A stretch of 64,000 nucleotides of DNA from Rhynchosporium graminicola (taxonomy: Eukaryota; Ascomycota; Leotiomycetes; Helotiales; Ploettnerulaceae). This document shows positions 9,371-21,667 of this stretch, piece after piece. The DNA lies in assembly GCA_900074885.1 (NCBI GenBank), contig FJUW01000030.1, positions 248,001 to 312,000 on the forward strand. The letters are read 5' to 3'. The position numbers and the translations under genes were made by a program. The first letter of the stretch is position 1; each line of letters starts with the position of its first letter. Below the pieces are notes generated by a model. It made no database searches. It saw only the letters and a program-made list of their open reading frames with translations, and was not told the origin of the DNA.

Positions 9371-11985
9371 CTAAACCATACCCAAATACCTTGTCTCAAT
9401 CTTCGTCTCCTTTTTGGTCGCCTTCACAGCGATTCTGACGATTTCACCAGGAACAAGATCCACGAGATTATCCTCAAAGCTCACCTCCTCATCTTCGCAC
9501 TCTACCGCAACACCTTTGACTGGAACCTCTGCACTGAGTTCCACAAATTTCCCGTTGGCGCTCAATGTAGCTTTCAGGTTCTCTGGTTTTTGGAGATGTA
9601 CGTATTTCAGCGGTTCGGGCCAATTGATATATCGCGCTTTCTGCTCTCCATCAACGTACAGATATATTGCGACGACAATCTTCCCTTCATCGCCCTTCTC
9701 CGAAACCGGAACTGGAAGGACGGCGATTTCCGTACTTCTGTTTTCAGGTAGAGAGAAATTTTGCTCGATGGTTTTAGAGTACGTTTCTTTGCCGGTCTCA
9801 ACATCGAATGCTTTAACCACAACATCAGCGGTGACGTCTTCAAGAGTGAGATTTGAGCCCCAGATCTCGATCTCGATCTTCCTTTCGATGAACGCGCGCG
9901 TATACTTGTCTTTCGGAATAAGATGTTCTTTTCTGGTGACGCCGAGGGTGAGAGGCGCCATCTCACGCTTGACGGTGAAATAGGCGTGTTTGGGCCTCAA
10001 GTAATAATCGACAATCGCCCAAGAAGTGACCGGCCAACAGTCGTTAATCTGCCATACCAGCGCGCCGCCACAGTATTCCTTCCCAGGGCCTTTCCACTGT
10101 CTTTTCCATAGTCGATACGCGGATGCAAGACATTCTGCTTGCATCAACTGCGTGGCGTAGATGAATTGCTCCAATGGATCTGGGGCATAGCGGAAATTCT
10201 CGACAAGATAAAGCGCAATGCGCCGTTCGTGGCCTTCCGCTTTGTTGTGGAAATCCACGGTCGAGGATTGAGCATATCTGTCGGGGTCTTTAGCTCCCAG
10301 AGGAAGGAAAGCTTCGATAGTTTTAATATTTGGAAAGGCTTCCATCCCGAACTCCGAGACGAAACGTCCGACTAGCTGATCGAAATTCTGGTATTTTTCT
10401 TGCGTGCCGTGCCACACGTTCCATTGGTGGATATCGCCTGCTGTAGGATCTCTCGTATCCTTTCCTCCCCAAGGACTGCCAAAATGATAATATGTATCTG
10501 GGATCAATTCATTGCATGCATCCACAAGAACTTTCTCATAGATATAACGAGCTGGGAAATCAGTCTTGAGCCAGCTTTCCGAGTCTTTGTTTTCGAAATC
10601 ATAGGTTAGTCCTTCGGACTCTTGGTATTGATAGTCCTCGTTGTTGCCCGCCCAGATGATGATAGAGGGATGATGACGAAGGAGCTTGAGATTCTCTTCG
10701 GCCTCTGTTTTTACTAATGCCAAAAACTCTGGGAAAGCAGGGTAATTTCCACAGCCGAACATGAAATCGTGCCAGACTAGGATGCCAAGCTCATCACAGG
10801 CGTCGTAGAAAGCTTGTTCTTCGTAAATGCCACCGCCCCATACTCTGATCATAAATTGGTTGCCGTCTGCTACTAGTTTTACCCAATCGTAGTATTTCTC
10901 TTTGCTGATGCGAGGGATGAAATTGTCGGCTGGGATCCAATCGCTGCCGCCGCAGAAGATGGGAATGTTGTTTATTTGGAAGAAAAAGGTTGCTCCTGGT
11001 TGGCCTGTCATGGGTCGCTGGATGAGTTCTGCTCTTCTCAAACCAAATTTCTTGCTCTGTGCATCGATTTCGGATTTTCCGTCAATCAATGTCGCGGTAA
11101 TGGTATACAACGGTTGCTTGCCGTAACGAATTGGAAACCATAGAGCTGGATCGTCTATTTCGAATTTGTGTGATGCATGACCTTTTTCGGCTTGGACTAT
11201 CTTGGAAGCTAATTCTTTGCCGTCCAGCGAGATATCAAATTTGATCTCGCTGGCAAAACCCTCAATATCTGCTTTAGCAACAAGCTCAGCAGACTTCAAA
11301 GATTTGTCGACACTGCTTGTGAAATACACGTCTGAGATTCTGGATGAGAAAACTTCCAGGTTAATAGGTCTCCAAGGTCCACATGTCATAAGAGTTGGTC
11401 CCCAATCCCATCCCTGGCGATCGTTAGTTGATCTCTTAATTTTTGAAGAAAGAAACATACCCAATGATACTGAGCCTTCCTCACAGCCAATCTCGAAGTA
11501 TCACCATTCCAACATCCCCACTTGTGATTGGGATATTTCTCCAAAATAGCACATCCCTTCAAATACGCACTCTCAAACGTAATATCCAGCTCATTATCCC
11601 CCTCCTTCTTCAGAAAGGTCGTCACATCTATGCGTTCAGGGATGAACATACTCTCTGTCTTCAGAATCTCCTTGCCATTCAGCACAACAGTCGCATATGT
11701 ATCCAGCCCATCGAACGCAATGACTGCTTTCACAGTCCCCCGCTCTTTCTCCGATAGTGAAGGGGATGGGAATGTGGTTTTGTAAATCCAAGGTACCTCG
11801 CCTATCCATTGTACATCATTTTCATTCTTACCGATAAATGGGTCGGCGATTATGTTGTTGGCTATGAGGTCTAGATGGACGTTTGTGGGGAATTGGGCGA
11901 CGGGGAGGAACTTGGAATCTTTGGCATCGCCGCCTTGTTTGAATGTCCAGTTCTTGTTCAGTGGGGTGATGGTATGTTTCGACAT
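9371..11985 (-). CDS. mndB: Intracellular beta-mannosidase (GH2, MndB-like)
   Basis: Two exons (11985-11461 and 11413-9371) joined across a 47-nt GTATGT...CAG intron give an 855-aa GH2 protein. It removes terminal beta-1,4-mannose from mannan oligosaccharides. Order of domains: N-terminal sugar-binding jelly roll (to about residue 190), an Ig-like module, then a TIM-barrel catalytic domain and C-terminal beta-domains. The acid/base Glu sits in WAGNNEDYQ at about residue 434 and the nucleophile Glu in VSEFGMEAFP at about residue 529. The motif GWDWGP directly follows the intron. There is no N-terminal signal peptide (MSKHTITPLNKNW), which fits the cytosolic B type rather than the secreted A type. 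Convergent with the xylitol dehydrogenase. The gene symbol follows Aspergillus naming and is by similarity only. Confidence 0.93.
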
Positions 11986-14900
11986 GTTGGAGGATCCTGA
12001 TTGGGGCTGGGGATTGGAAGAGACACTGTTTCCCCTCCGCGTGGTGCTTTATATATTTTCCTCGAACGGGGACGTTGGTGTGCAATGAAATGGCTACCTG
12101 CAGGTAGCATTAAGCAGTATCAGGACAGGGTTTCTGAAACGCTTGCTATGATCTACAATTACCAGTGGATAGCAATTCCCCGATAGGAGTACAGTTCGTA
12201 TTTGAGGCGTAATTGTAGTAAGTCTAGCGGAAGATCTAGAGACTTGACGTTTCGAGCTGCGGGTGGTAGTATTCCGTCGATGTTTGCAGACTAGGACCGT
12301 ATGTCAAAATCAAATTGGGCATACGATGTTATCCTGAGTGGAGTGTTATGTCATGGTAAGAGTGGGATGCTCGATATGCACAGGGTCCCCAGCCCATCAA
12401 GGCGGTTTTAATATAACGCGGGGATTGTGGGCATTATGCGTTACATCGTGGCAGTTTGAACGGCAGCAGAAGAAATATGGTTCGATCGGAGTCGTGAAGG
12501 TAAGTAGGATTCAGGTTAACAAGCTTCATTTGTTTATTGCTGCCCTTGATGTATTGGAGATAGACCTTAAAGGACTCGGTGATTCGGGGCGATAGAAATT
12601 ATTCATGTCGCATTTTGCGGGGTAAATCTGCCCCACCTCACCTCGCTAAAGCTCCCTTTTTGGGCTTTTCACAACAACAATAGAATAATTTTCTGTCGGA
12701 CACAACTGATATCTTTTGCTTTGAGCTGGTACCTGCATGAAATCAACAGGCTCTCCGGATTAATGGCCGTGTTAGACCAGCTGGGATATCTTTGATAGTA
12801 ATCAGTCAGTCAGGTACCGTTCAGAGAGGAAGTTAGTAGCAGCATCTCATCTTGAACTCAAAGCAAATATAACCAAATGACAGGTTCTCTGCAGAATGAA
12901 TCTTTCTACTATGGCCATTTTTACTTCAACTGGTCATCAAATCGCCTATCGTCCAAAAGGAGATGCGGAATTCTGGCTCCAGCACGAATCTATCTCGGAA
13001 GGTCTTCTTCCGAATCCCGCTGGGGAAACTTCGGCTCTTTCTGACCAGGAGCCAGCCTAGGACAACGACTTAACTTTATCGCTAAATGGTTTGATATAAT
13101 GATGATTTTGAATTATATTAGAACTATATTGTTCTTCAGATTCAATTCTTTTCAGTATTGTATCATAGGTTGGCTATTGAATGAAGGTTAAATTGTCAAG
13201 AAGTCTGGCATCTATGCAAATGCGAAGCCCAAGGATTTAAATGTCACATACTAGTTTTGTAGACGTTGAAGTTCAATCAAGAGGCCAGTACATTGTAATT
13301 ATTTTCTTGAATTTTGTTTGCTCTCGTTAACAGGAGAGTCTGAGCTTCTTTCTCACGTCCCCAGTTGCGTAGATTTATCGACTCGCGGCGTTCTTTCGGA
13401 AGCCATCTCTTGAAACTTACTACGTCCAATATAGTGGTTAGGAGAATTCAGTAGCTGATAGACATATCAAGTATTATTCCGAGGCAGTGATCTCAACATA
13501 GTCTGTTGGGCGGGAATTGTTTTTCGTCTCAAGAAAAATGAACTAGCATACAAGACGCGGTTTAGCTGATGCAGAAGACACTGAAGCACGGAGTGATGAA
13601 GTTGACTGAATATTTAACTAGTATTTATTTGAGGAAATGACATGGAAGGACTTTCAAGTCAAGCTAGCCCCCACCAGGTTACTTCGCAATCATCGGAGGA
13701 TTCCAATTTTTCATGGACGTTGGAGCGGTTGCCCAAGAGGTATCGAGCGTCGACTTTGAGTTGGGCGGCGGCCCATACGAAGCTTCATCCTACTGCTGCA
13801 GATGCAAGCCATCTAACGATTCGATGCAAGAGGTGCGAGATATGGTTGTAAGGAATGTTGTAGTGGGGGATCCGTTTGGGGAGGATCTGAGCTGTGTTCT
13901 ATCTGTCACCATAGACTTTCCGCTTCCTCATCATATCAAGAAGACTGGTTGCATAGTTTATGAGCCTACAATCACCGTACTGCCATCCGTAACCACTTTT
14001 TCTTTGAAGATTGGCCACAAAAAGTGAGGAATCTTGACGTACCTGGATTCCCTGAACTATCTTGCTCTCTGTACCGTCATGATACACAAAGATCTCATCT
14101 GGTCCATGTTAAAAGACGAATTGTGTGCTAGGACTGCTTCTCTTCTCGGCGGGCTTTGATTGTCTTGTTTACTATCGTCGAATCAAGTTTTGGGTAAGTA
14201 AAGCCATAGATTTGACGCAGCTATACCGAGCTGTACTTACCGTCAAACCTGATTTCGGGGACGCCTTTGATTGCGCGCTCATGACAAATATAGGTCGGAG
14301 AGGGCGCAGGATTGTTGAGATTGTGTGATAGCTTGCCAGCCGCGATGAAAAGTCGACGCAAAGGAATGAGGTTATTGAGATTATTTCTGACGAACATCCC
14401 CAGCTCACGGATCGGTAGCTCACGGTCTGGATCTAGATTTAAAAGTACGTTTTACTAGGGTCTAGAGATCAAAAACAATCATACGGTGGAAAGGAACGGG
14501 ATTTTCCAAAGACACTGTCCCTAAACATGTGAACATGATATACCTCGACTATTTACAGATGTATCCAGGGTCATCAGAGGCTTATGCCTCAATAAAACCA
14601 GTTCTGTAATGTCTTACTACTCACTCACAGCTATAGAACTTCTTGAGTCCCTTTTTATTTCATCCCATCTACCGAATTTAGGCTGCTACGAATCGGTCGA
14701 TCGGGCGACTCAATGGACAGCAAATTTTGTTTCTTTGGCAGACGATAAACTGTAATCGTTCTAGCTCATATCAGGCCTTTGCATGAGTGAATTTGTCCAG
14801 CTGAACTTCCCTCTGTGGTCAATTACGATCGGCTCTAAAGGCGCAAAGAACAAGTCCCCATTTCAAACTTTTTGGGTTTGCGCGTTACCTCATCCCCGAT

Positions 14901-15252
14901 ATTGTCTTAATACTTTTGCAGTTCACCTCTGCTTTCAGTGCCTTTCTCATTCACAACTGGAGCCGCCCTCCCTTACATTTTAGAGACTGGTAGCCAATCG
15001 CAGCAGATGTGTAGGGCGAATCTGGCTAGCGTGCTTCACGCTAGCGTTGCTTGGGAGGAAAAAAAGCTCTTTCTGTGCTGGGGAAGATGAATATGATGAT
15101 AAGTAAGGCTGAGTTTCTGGTCGGTGTGGATAGTAGAGATGGAGAGTCTGTTGCTATTCTCCTCCATCTCCCCACAAGATTGTCATGATGAAGCAAGACA
15201 GAACTAGAAGCAGTAGTAATGAACAATGAATACAGAATATTGAGTTGAAGGA
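11986..15252. other. Gene-poor 3.3-kb spacer with possible gene remnant
   Basis: No complete gene could be assembled. Short coding-like islands exist: a 54-codon frame at 12897-13061 (starts MNLSTMAIFTSTGHQ), and a plus-strand segment at 13677-14027 described separately. The right end is the 3' flank of the hydroxyacid dehydrogenase gene. Confidence 0.5.
13677..14027 (+). pseudogene. Possible remnant of a fungal membrane-protein gene
   Basis: One frame reads GYFAIIGGFQFFMDVG and then a Gly/Ser/Cys-containing stretch to a stop at 14025-14027. The core GYFAxxGGF recalls the HGYFALMGGF-like segment of a family of uncharacterised fungal multi-pass membrane proteins, an association I make from memory of the motif only. 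A CAG acceptor directly precedes the segment (cccaccag at about 13677), but no matching upstream exon or downstream membrane helices were found. If real it is a fragment; if not, it is a chance frame. Confidence 0.22.
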
Positions 15253-16425
15253 CTACTTGTTGATCATGTTCAAGAGATCTTGGCCGTTCTGCCATCTCTT
15301 GACAATCTCGACTTGCTCCTCATACCAGCTGTTCATTGTCTCCTGCATGAAAGGTCAGCACTTCATCCGTCAAGTGATCCCGATAAACTCAAGTAAACAT
15401 ACCTCTTCAACATATCCCATGTGCGGAGTCAACAAAACATTACTCCTCCCCTCCTCACCCCACTTCGTCGTCCTCCACTTCGAATCCAGCGGCAACGGCT
15501 CAACAGCAAAGACATCAATCGCCGCGCCTCTAATACCTCCCTTCTCTAGAAAATCCAGCAGCACATCTTCATCCACCAACGGTCCTCTGCTCGTATTCAC
15601 AAACAGCGCTTGCTTCTTCAACAACTTCAGATCCTCCTTCCCCACAATACCTCTCGACCGATCACTCAACACATAGTGTAAACTCAGCACATCCGCCTCC
15701 TTGAACAGCTCCTCTTTACTCACAGCTTTAAATACCTTTCCATCCTCATCTTCGACCGGCAACCCCATCTCCTTCGCTCTCTCATCCGCCGCTTCCTGCG
15801 TCAAGCTGCTACTCCAAGCCAGCACTCTCATCCCGAAAGACTGATACATAATCTTCGCTACATTTCCTCCCAATCGTCCTAACCCAAGAGATGAGAACGT
15901 CTTGCCAGACAAACCGGTAGCGAGATCAGTTTCCCATAGCCCATTCTTAACGTTCCTATCATCACTCGCTAAAAGTCTTGCGATTCCCAGAATCAAGGCT
16001 ACGCAATGTTGCGTCGTACTATCAGGACCTCGACGCTTTTTGCGATCCACAGCAGCTGAAGGCGTGCGTCCTTTTTCGCCTGCTCCTGTGACTGGAATGC
16101 CGAGGGATTTCGCGACGGCCATATCGATAGCTGCGTTTCGACCGCCTGTAGTGAGGAGGAGTTTGAGGTTGGGAAGAGACTTCAATAGTTCTGCTGGAAA
16201 TGGGGTGCGTTCTCTCATGGACGAGATTACAGTGAAGGGTTTGAGACGAGTGATGAGTTCTTGTTTGGTGGATTCGGGGGTTGAGGGTGCGTTGAATGCT
16301 GGGAGAGTGTCTTGGAACGTGGTGATTTCGAATGTCGGCTTTAGAGATTCAAAATGCTTGGGTGCGATACCCTGGTAGTCATCCAGAATTGCGAGACGGA
16401 TTGGTCCTTTGGGTAGTGGAGGCAT
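15253..16425 (-). CDS. D-isomer specific 2-hydroxyacid dehydrogenase
   Basis: Two exons (16425-15403 and 15342-15253) joined over a 60-nt GTATGT...CAG intron give 370 aa. NAD-dependent oxidoreductase of the 2-hydroxyacid/phosphoglycerate dehydrogenase fold. Seen: substrate-domain start LAILDDYQG, TTQH segment before the hinge, nucleotide motif GLGRLGGNV, catalytic Arg in VNTSRGPLVDE, a Glu-containing segment AIDVFAVEPLP, and catalytic His in LLTPHMGYVEE. The second exon restores the conserved C-terminal helix (ETMNSWYEEQVEIVKRW). Many fungal paralogues of this subgroup are annotated as glycerate-type or glyoxylate reductase-like enzymes; the substrate cannot be told here. It lacks the ACT domain of true serine-pathway phosphoglycerate dehydrogenase. 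Confidence 0.9.
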
Positions 16426-18675
16426 TATGAAGGGTTTGAGAGTCGTGGCTGTGTAAGTGGAGTGTCTATGTAAGCTTGATCAGGATTTGAGTGGCTGAGA
16501 AGCAGTAATAGAATGTGGATATGTGAAAACGGGGTTCGGCGCTCTGGTATCGAGTGTTGCGAGATACTGTTTATGAGTTGCAGAATTAGCATCACGATGA
16601 AAGTTCCGTGCTTGGAGATGATATGCTGTTGTTGAAGCGGGGTTTCCGAATATCGGAATAAGCTTCATGACGCAATCAGGATGGTTCGTAAGCAGCCAAA
16701 ACCTCAGTAAAGTCGACTTCGTTGAAGTATAAATACTTATATTACTCCAATATCATTTAGCTTAATTTACTCACTTCTAGCACTTTTACGGCACAGTTCT
16801 ATGATTGTTGTGGCGCATCTCTGGTAGAAGAGCCCTCAGCCTTGCGAGCCTCGCGTTGTCAGAGGCAGGACTTGGCACGGGCTTCGCCAAAGTCCAACGA
16901 CATCTCTCACCATCCTCAGACCTTTAACCTGATAGCGACGCTCATAAACTCTCCCTAGAACGTTGGGACCTGCCCTCAGATACAATGAAGTAAGATAGCT
17001 TATGCGCCAAAGCCTCGACGTAAGGCCTTATCGTGGATCCCCTCACGACTTGGGCTTCTTCCCAGTCTGTGACAGCCTTCACGTATCCTTCTCATCATTA
17101 TCGCCCTTGATGTCCAGCGAATTGCACAGGACGCACGCGAGAAGCTATACAAAAAGCATGCCTGGATTCAAGTACATGGTGCGGATGGCTCCGATAATGG
17201 CCGTGCCATAATCTTTACAACGTATTCGTCAACTTGAGGGAAATATGTGTCTAGTAAAACAAGAGGGTATTCATTATGTCCCATTGTACAGAACAACTCT
17301 GAGTACGAACGGAAAATCAGACTGTCAAAAGAAATGAATAGCTGGGAACATCGCAGTACTAAAACGAGGTCGATTTGCCGGGCACTTTTGACGAGTCTGC
17401 CTCTGGAAAGTGTTTTGCCTCCGCATCGACTTGAATTGAGACGCAGGTGTTCAGACGAAATATTTTGAACTTCCTTTGGGTCATCTTGGTTGAAATGTAT
17501 TGTTAAACAGGTATGTGGATGAACGATGCCCAGTTTGGTGAACTGTTGCCTGCGTTTGGGAAGAACATGGGTGAGTGGGCAAAGACCCCATGTCGATAAA
17601 TCTCGTGGTATTTATATCGAGGATTTGAACACACACCAGCTCAGCGGTTCCAGCGGAGATCGAATGAGATTTCTCATTGAAGGGGACGTGAAGCTGATTT
17701 CCTATTCTTCACGGTATTGCCATCAGCAAAACCATGTGTACGGCATGCTGTGGTCTGGAAGTCGATCTGGCTTCCCGTTCTGCGATTTTCTTTTGTTTGA
17801 AGTCCCTTTGTATCTGGTTTTCCATGCTCTTTGCTTATTGGTCCTTGACATTAAGTCCGCTATTCACTGCTGTCTTGATTCTTAAGCGCACTCGGAATTG
17901 TAATTGCTCTGCGTTTAGGATGTTGATTTGAGACCCTCTCCCCGCCTCCTTTTGTCACTGGGCAAGGCCCATTTCAAATTTGTTTATGACATTATTGCAA
18001 GGCTGCAAGTCGACTGAGAAACTCACTGAATATTGAAAGCTTCAGACGTGCCAGATCACATTCCGTCAGGGAGGATCAATGTGTCATGCTCCACATTCTT
18101 GAATCACAAGCCACCATCATGATTTTCCTGCCTGCATTTGTGTAGTTGTGCCTTTCTACCCAAAAGCTCTATCGGCAGACGATTATCAAGGCCCTGTGCA
18201 CCAAATCTATATTTTTAAACAGATCGTGAACTTGCTTAGCTTCGCTTTCTACCATGAATTTATCAATGACTTTGCTTGAGCTTGCAGCCACTTGCAAGGG
18301 ATAGTAAGGGAAGCTGCTCACTGAAGTCATCTATTTAACGGAACAAACCAGAATGTAGCACTTGATCAGATTCTACTCCCGGAGGATCCTCACAATAGAG
18401 GCATAGAGCTGCACTCATCACAGGTAACTCTGGAAGGACTGGACTTCAATGTTCCTGATATGATACCATTGCCTGATTTATACAATGATAGAGGGGCGTT
18501 TGTGGCCTGATGGCAGAAGTTCGGCAACTCGAAAGTGAATTCATCTGTTGACGCGCTCGCTCCCGTAAGTCAACACGTCTTCGAGCCTTGTTCTCCCCAC
18601 ACTCGAGGTTTTCTTTCCACCACAACACATCACAACAACTCGAACCAATTACTCACCCACGCAATTGTTTGCAGT
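16426..18675. other. Gene-poor spacer, 2.2 kb
   Basis: No gene assembled. One exon-like island (17519-17574) is flanked by a TTAAACAG acceptor and a GTGAGT donor and could encode MWMNDAQFGELLPAFGKNM, but no partner exon was found. A GTAAGT...TTGCAG pair at about 18564-18674, directly before the start of the next gene, may be a 5'-UTR intron of that gene. Confidence 0.45.
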
Positions 18676-20328
18676 ATGGCAGACAATCAAGAAGCTTCTG
18701 AGGGAGGACGAGTACCAGGACAAGGTGCTGAGAGACGCAAACATCGAAAGAAAGACAAGTCAGTTCTACCAAGTTCGAACGCGACTTCAGCTTCACATCC
18801 TGCCAAGAAGACAACCAAGAAACGCGTATCTACGGAGAGACTAGCTCCTGCTGTAGCTGTTCCTAAGGAGGTAAAAGACCCACAAGAGTATATAACCATA
18901 CATTCCACTGATTCTGAGTCTGACGTGCCTGTCCACGTTGATCAGGAAGCATGGGAGGCAGAGGACGCTGAGGCCGAGACTCAGACTGAGGCTGCGATAC
19001 AGCGTTATGCTCAAGCCCAGGCACAGGGACAGGTTCAAGCTGATACCACTGGAAAACAACCAAAGAGGCGCCGACGGAAGAAGAATATTGAGGAACGTGT
19101 GTCCGGATTCTCATCATTTGGTAGGAATCAAGGATCGCTGGACTCCTACCAGAATGGACAGCCTTCCGCTGAGTTGAGTGATGCGAGAAATCAACAAGGC
19201 TACTCCAGTCAATCACCTCAACCAAACGAGCTACCTCAGCCTCGCTTGATGGCCCTACAACCTCCACAGGTTTCAAACAACAACAATGCTTCGTTCTTCG
19301 CACAAACTCCAGCAGCCGAATTTCTAGCTCAGCACCAGGCTTCTTACTTTCAACACTCACATGCTCAATCTAATCTCCCAATCATTCCACAGACTTCACA
19401 AACCCCTACGCTTCTCCAACTGCCTCAGCAATCCCCCTACCTCCATCCCACGACTCGCACAGAGCCGGCTACGCAGCAGTCTACTGATCTAGACACCAAT
19501 ATGGAGTCTGCTGCTTCTACCAGGCGAGCTGTAGCAAGCACCGCTTCTGCTCCCGTTCGAGCGCAGTCAGGTCGCGCTACTCGGTCCAGCTCGGTCGCCA
19601 TACTTCCTGGTGTTGCTCGAAACATCGTTGCTAATAGAGGTCATGCTCCTCTCGATCCACCACTATCAGATATTTACAAGTACGATGTCGAGTTTTTCCT
19701 TCAAAAAGCTAATCTGATGGTAAGTCGCCCCTCTTTATCTGAATCCACATTTAAGCAGCGGGTATATGTTAACAGTCCACAAGTTCCAAGCTCACTACCG
19801 CAATGAGCAACTTCATGTCCATGATAATCATGGATTACTGGTCAACGTCCTTATGAAGTGGCAAGCATTCACTGATTACGCCTGTGTCCCACTTACTCAC
19901 TCTGCTCAAAACGGACACGACAGTATGTATCTCCCAAACTCAGTGGTCATTCTAACGTCCCAAAATCCTCTCAAATCATCAACTAATCTTCTCTCTTAAC
20001 AGTTGGACGCCTCCTCGCAACCACCTGCATCGTCCTTGGCCTCGATCCCATGCTGCATGACCTCATCGCCTTTTTCCACGACTTTGAACTCACAGCAATT
20101 AAGCGTATCAGCATGAAGACAGCAGAGGAGGTCCGACTATACGACGAGGAGCGCGAAAGTTCATGGATCCATCTCCAGCATACGGAGCAGCACTTTTTCG
20201 GTAGTGCGAAGGAGGAGATCGCTCGTATTTGGGATGTGCAGCGTAAGAAGATATTCCAGGGGGTTTCTTTGGAGGGGGTTGCTCAAACTGCTGCGAATGG
20301 TTGGGCTTCGAGACGGGGAGGGCAATGA
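18676..20328 (+). CDS. Uncharacterised Gln/Ser-rich protein, 502 aa, probably nuclear
   Basis: Three exons are proposed: 18676-19719, 19784-19922 and 20003-20328. The start MADNQEASEGG follows a likely 5'-UTR intron. The N-terminal half is disordered: Lys/Arg-rich patches (RRKHRKKDK, KQPKRRRRKK) resemble nuclear localisation signals, followed by long Gln/Pro/Ser stretches. The conserved-looking part is the C-terminal about 170 residues, running from LDPPLSDIYKYDVEFFLQKANLM through GRLLATTCIVLGLDP to an Asp/Glu/His-rich helical tail. The join of exons 1 and 2 needs an AAG acceptor (cacaag at 19778-19783); the nearer CAG lies immediately after the ttaac branch-like site and gives the wrong phase. 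Intron 2 (gtatgt...taacag) is clear. I do not recognise the family and assign no function. Confidence 0.7.
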
Positions 20329-21667
20329 GGTATTTTATTTTGTGTTTCGATAATTAGGGAGGATGGAGTTGTTCTTGCGGTCTTTCGGTCTCCCATCTTC
20401 GTGTTTTCTTTTTGCAATCTTGATGACAGGGGCAGAGTTGGAGGGGATGGAGGGGAGATGTAGGATACCACAATTGTTTTTGTAAAGAATTATGTAAGAT
20501 GTCTGTGTAAAAGCGCAGTCTTATATGCGTGATATCGTGATATTGGGTAAGGCATAACACTGATCGTTTCGAATGAAGCACGGTGCAGCTCGGTAGCAAC
20601 TTGCTTCCTAGCATCTGTACCCATCATGAGATATCTTGGATTCTGGGAAGTGCATACAACATATGATCACGTCGTTTCTGACTCAATGATAGCGGTAATA
20701 TGATTAGATCTTAGTTCCTGGATACGATAGACCGGTTAGCTTTGCTTATAAGATGTGAGATTAGGATAGCCATTTCTTAATTATCGAGAACTTGGTCAGA
20801 GCCGGGAGGAAGCTTTCGGGGAACCACTAGGAGAGAGGTCTTGCTTAATGGTGTTTATATTACTGGTGCGAACGATAGCGGTGAAAGGAGAGAGAGAGGT
20901 TGCTGATGGAAACCTGTAGATGTCTACAGCTCGTGTTGAATGCTGCCTGTTCAATTTCTTGCGTCTCGGCAGGTATATATATATAGTAAACCACGTCACT
21001 ATCACAAATGAAAGCATACAATATCGCCTCTTCGGACGATTTACCTTTGCAAGTAACTTCTTTCAGGAGCGGATATTGAAGATTCCATTACTAGAAATCT
21101 TTGGCTGTCGTTTGTACAAATAGCCAAACGCTTTACATCGCTGTCGGGAGGCCGATTTCAGCGAAAACCTTTTCAACGAACGGTCGCTGGGACTTTCGCT
21201 TGAACTGTGAGTAGCTCTTGCCTAAAGGTTAATTTATCTATATATCTAAAAGAGTGTTCAAGCACTAGCTGAGGTCTTGAAAAGTAAGAAAGGATCGGTT
21301 TTGGATTCAAGATTTCAAGAGTGAATAGGTATAGCTCACCTGTCAACATCGTTTCGCCGGGGCATTTCACCTTGAGAAAATTCTTTTCGTCGTTTCTTCT
21401 CTTTCAAAGCTTCTTCATAGATGTCTTATCCTTTATCACTGTATACCTAAGCTACAGGATTCATCCTGAAATAAAAGAATGAAAGAATATGCTTCACCTA
21501 TTAGCACGTTCTTGCTAGAACATTCACCTAATAACTTCTATCTGATCATATCTTCCCTAACAAAGCTTCTTTACAAACAGCTTACCCCTTTATCATTACA
21601 TACATCCTTAAAATCCAACTGTCAACCCATTCCACCCTCATACTACACTTACAACAAACTCTTAGCC
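20329..21667. other. Spacer between two unrecognised genes
   Basis: 1.3 kb with no supported reading frame. The right end (21490-21667) is pyrimidine- and A-rich leader-like sequence before the next start codon, with several in-frame stops. Confidence 0.6.

Noticed and set aside
17002..17580. Possible cytochrome P450 remnant (VRMAP-like word and REKLYKKH-like word)
   Set aside because: The words lie in different frames and none of the haem-binding or ExxR motifs is present downstream.
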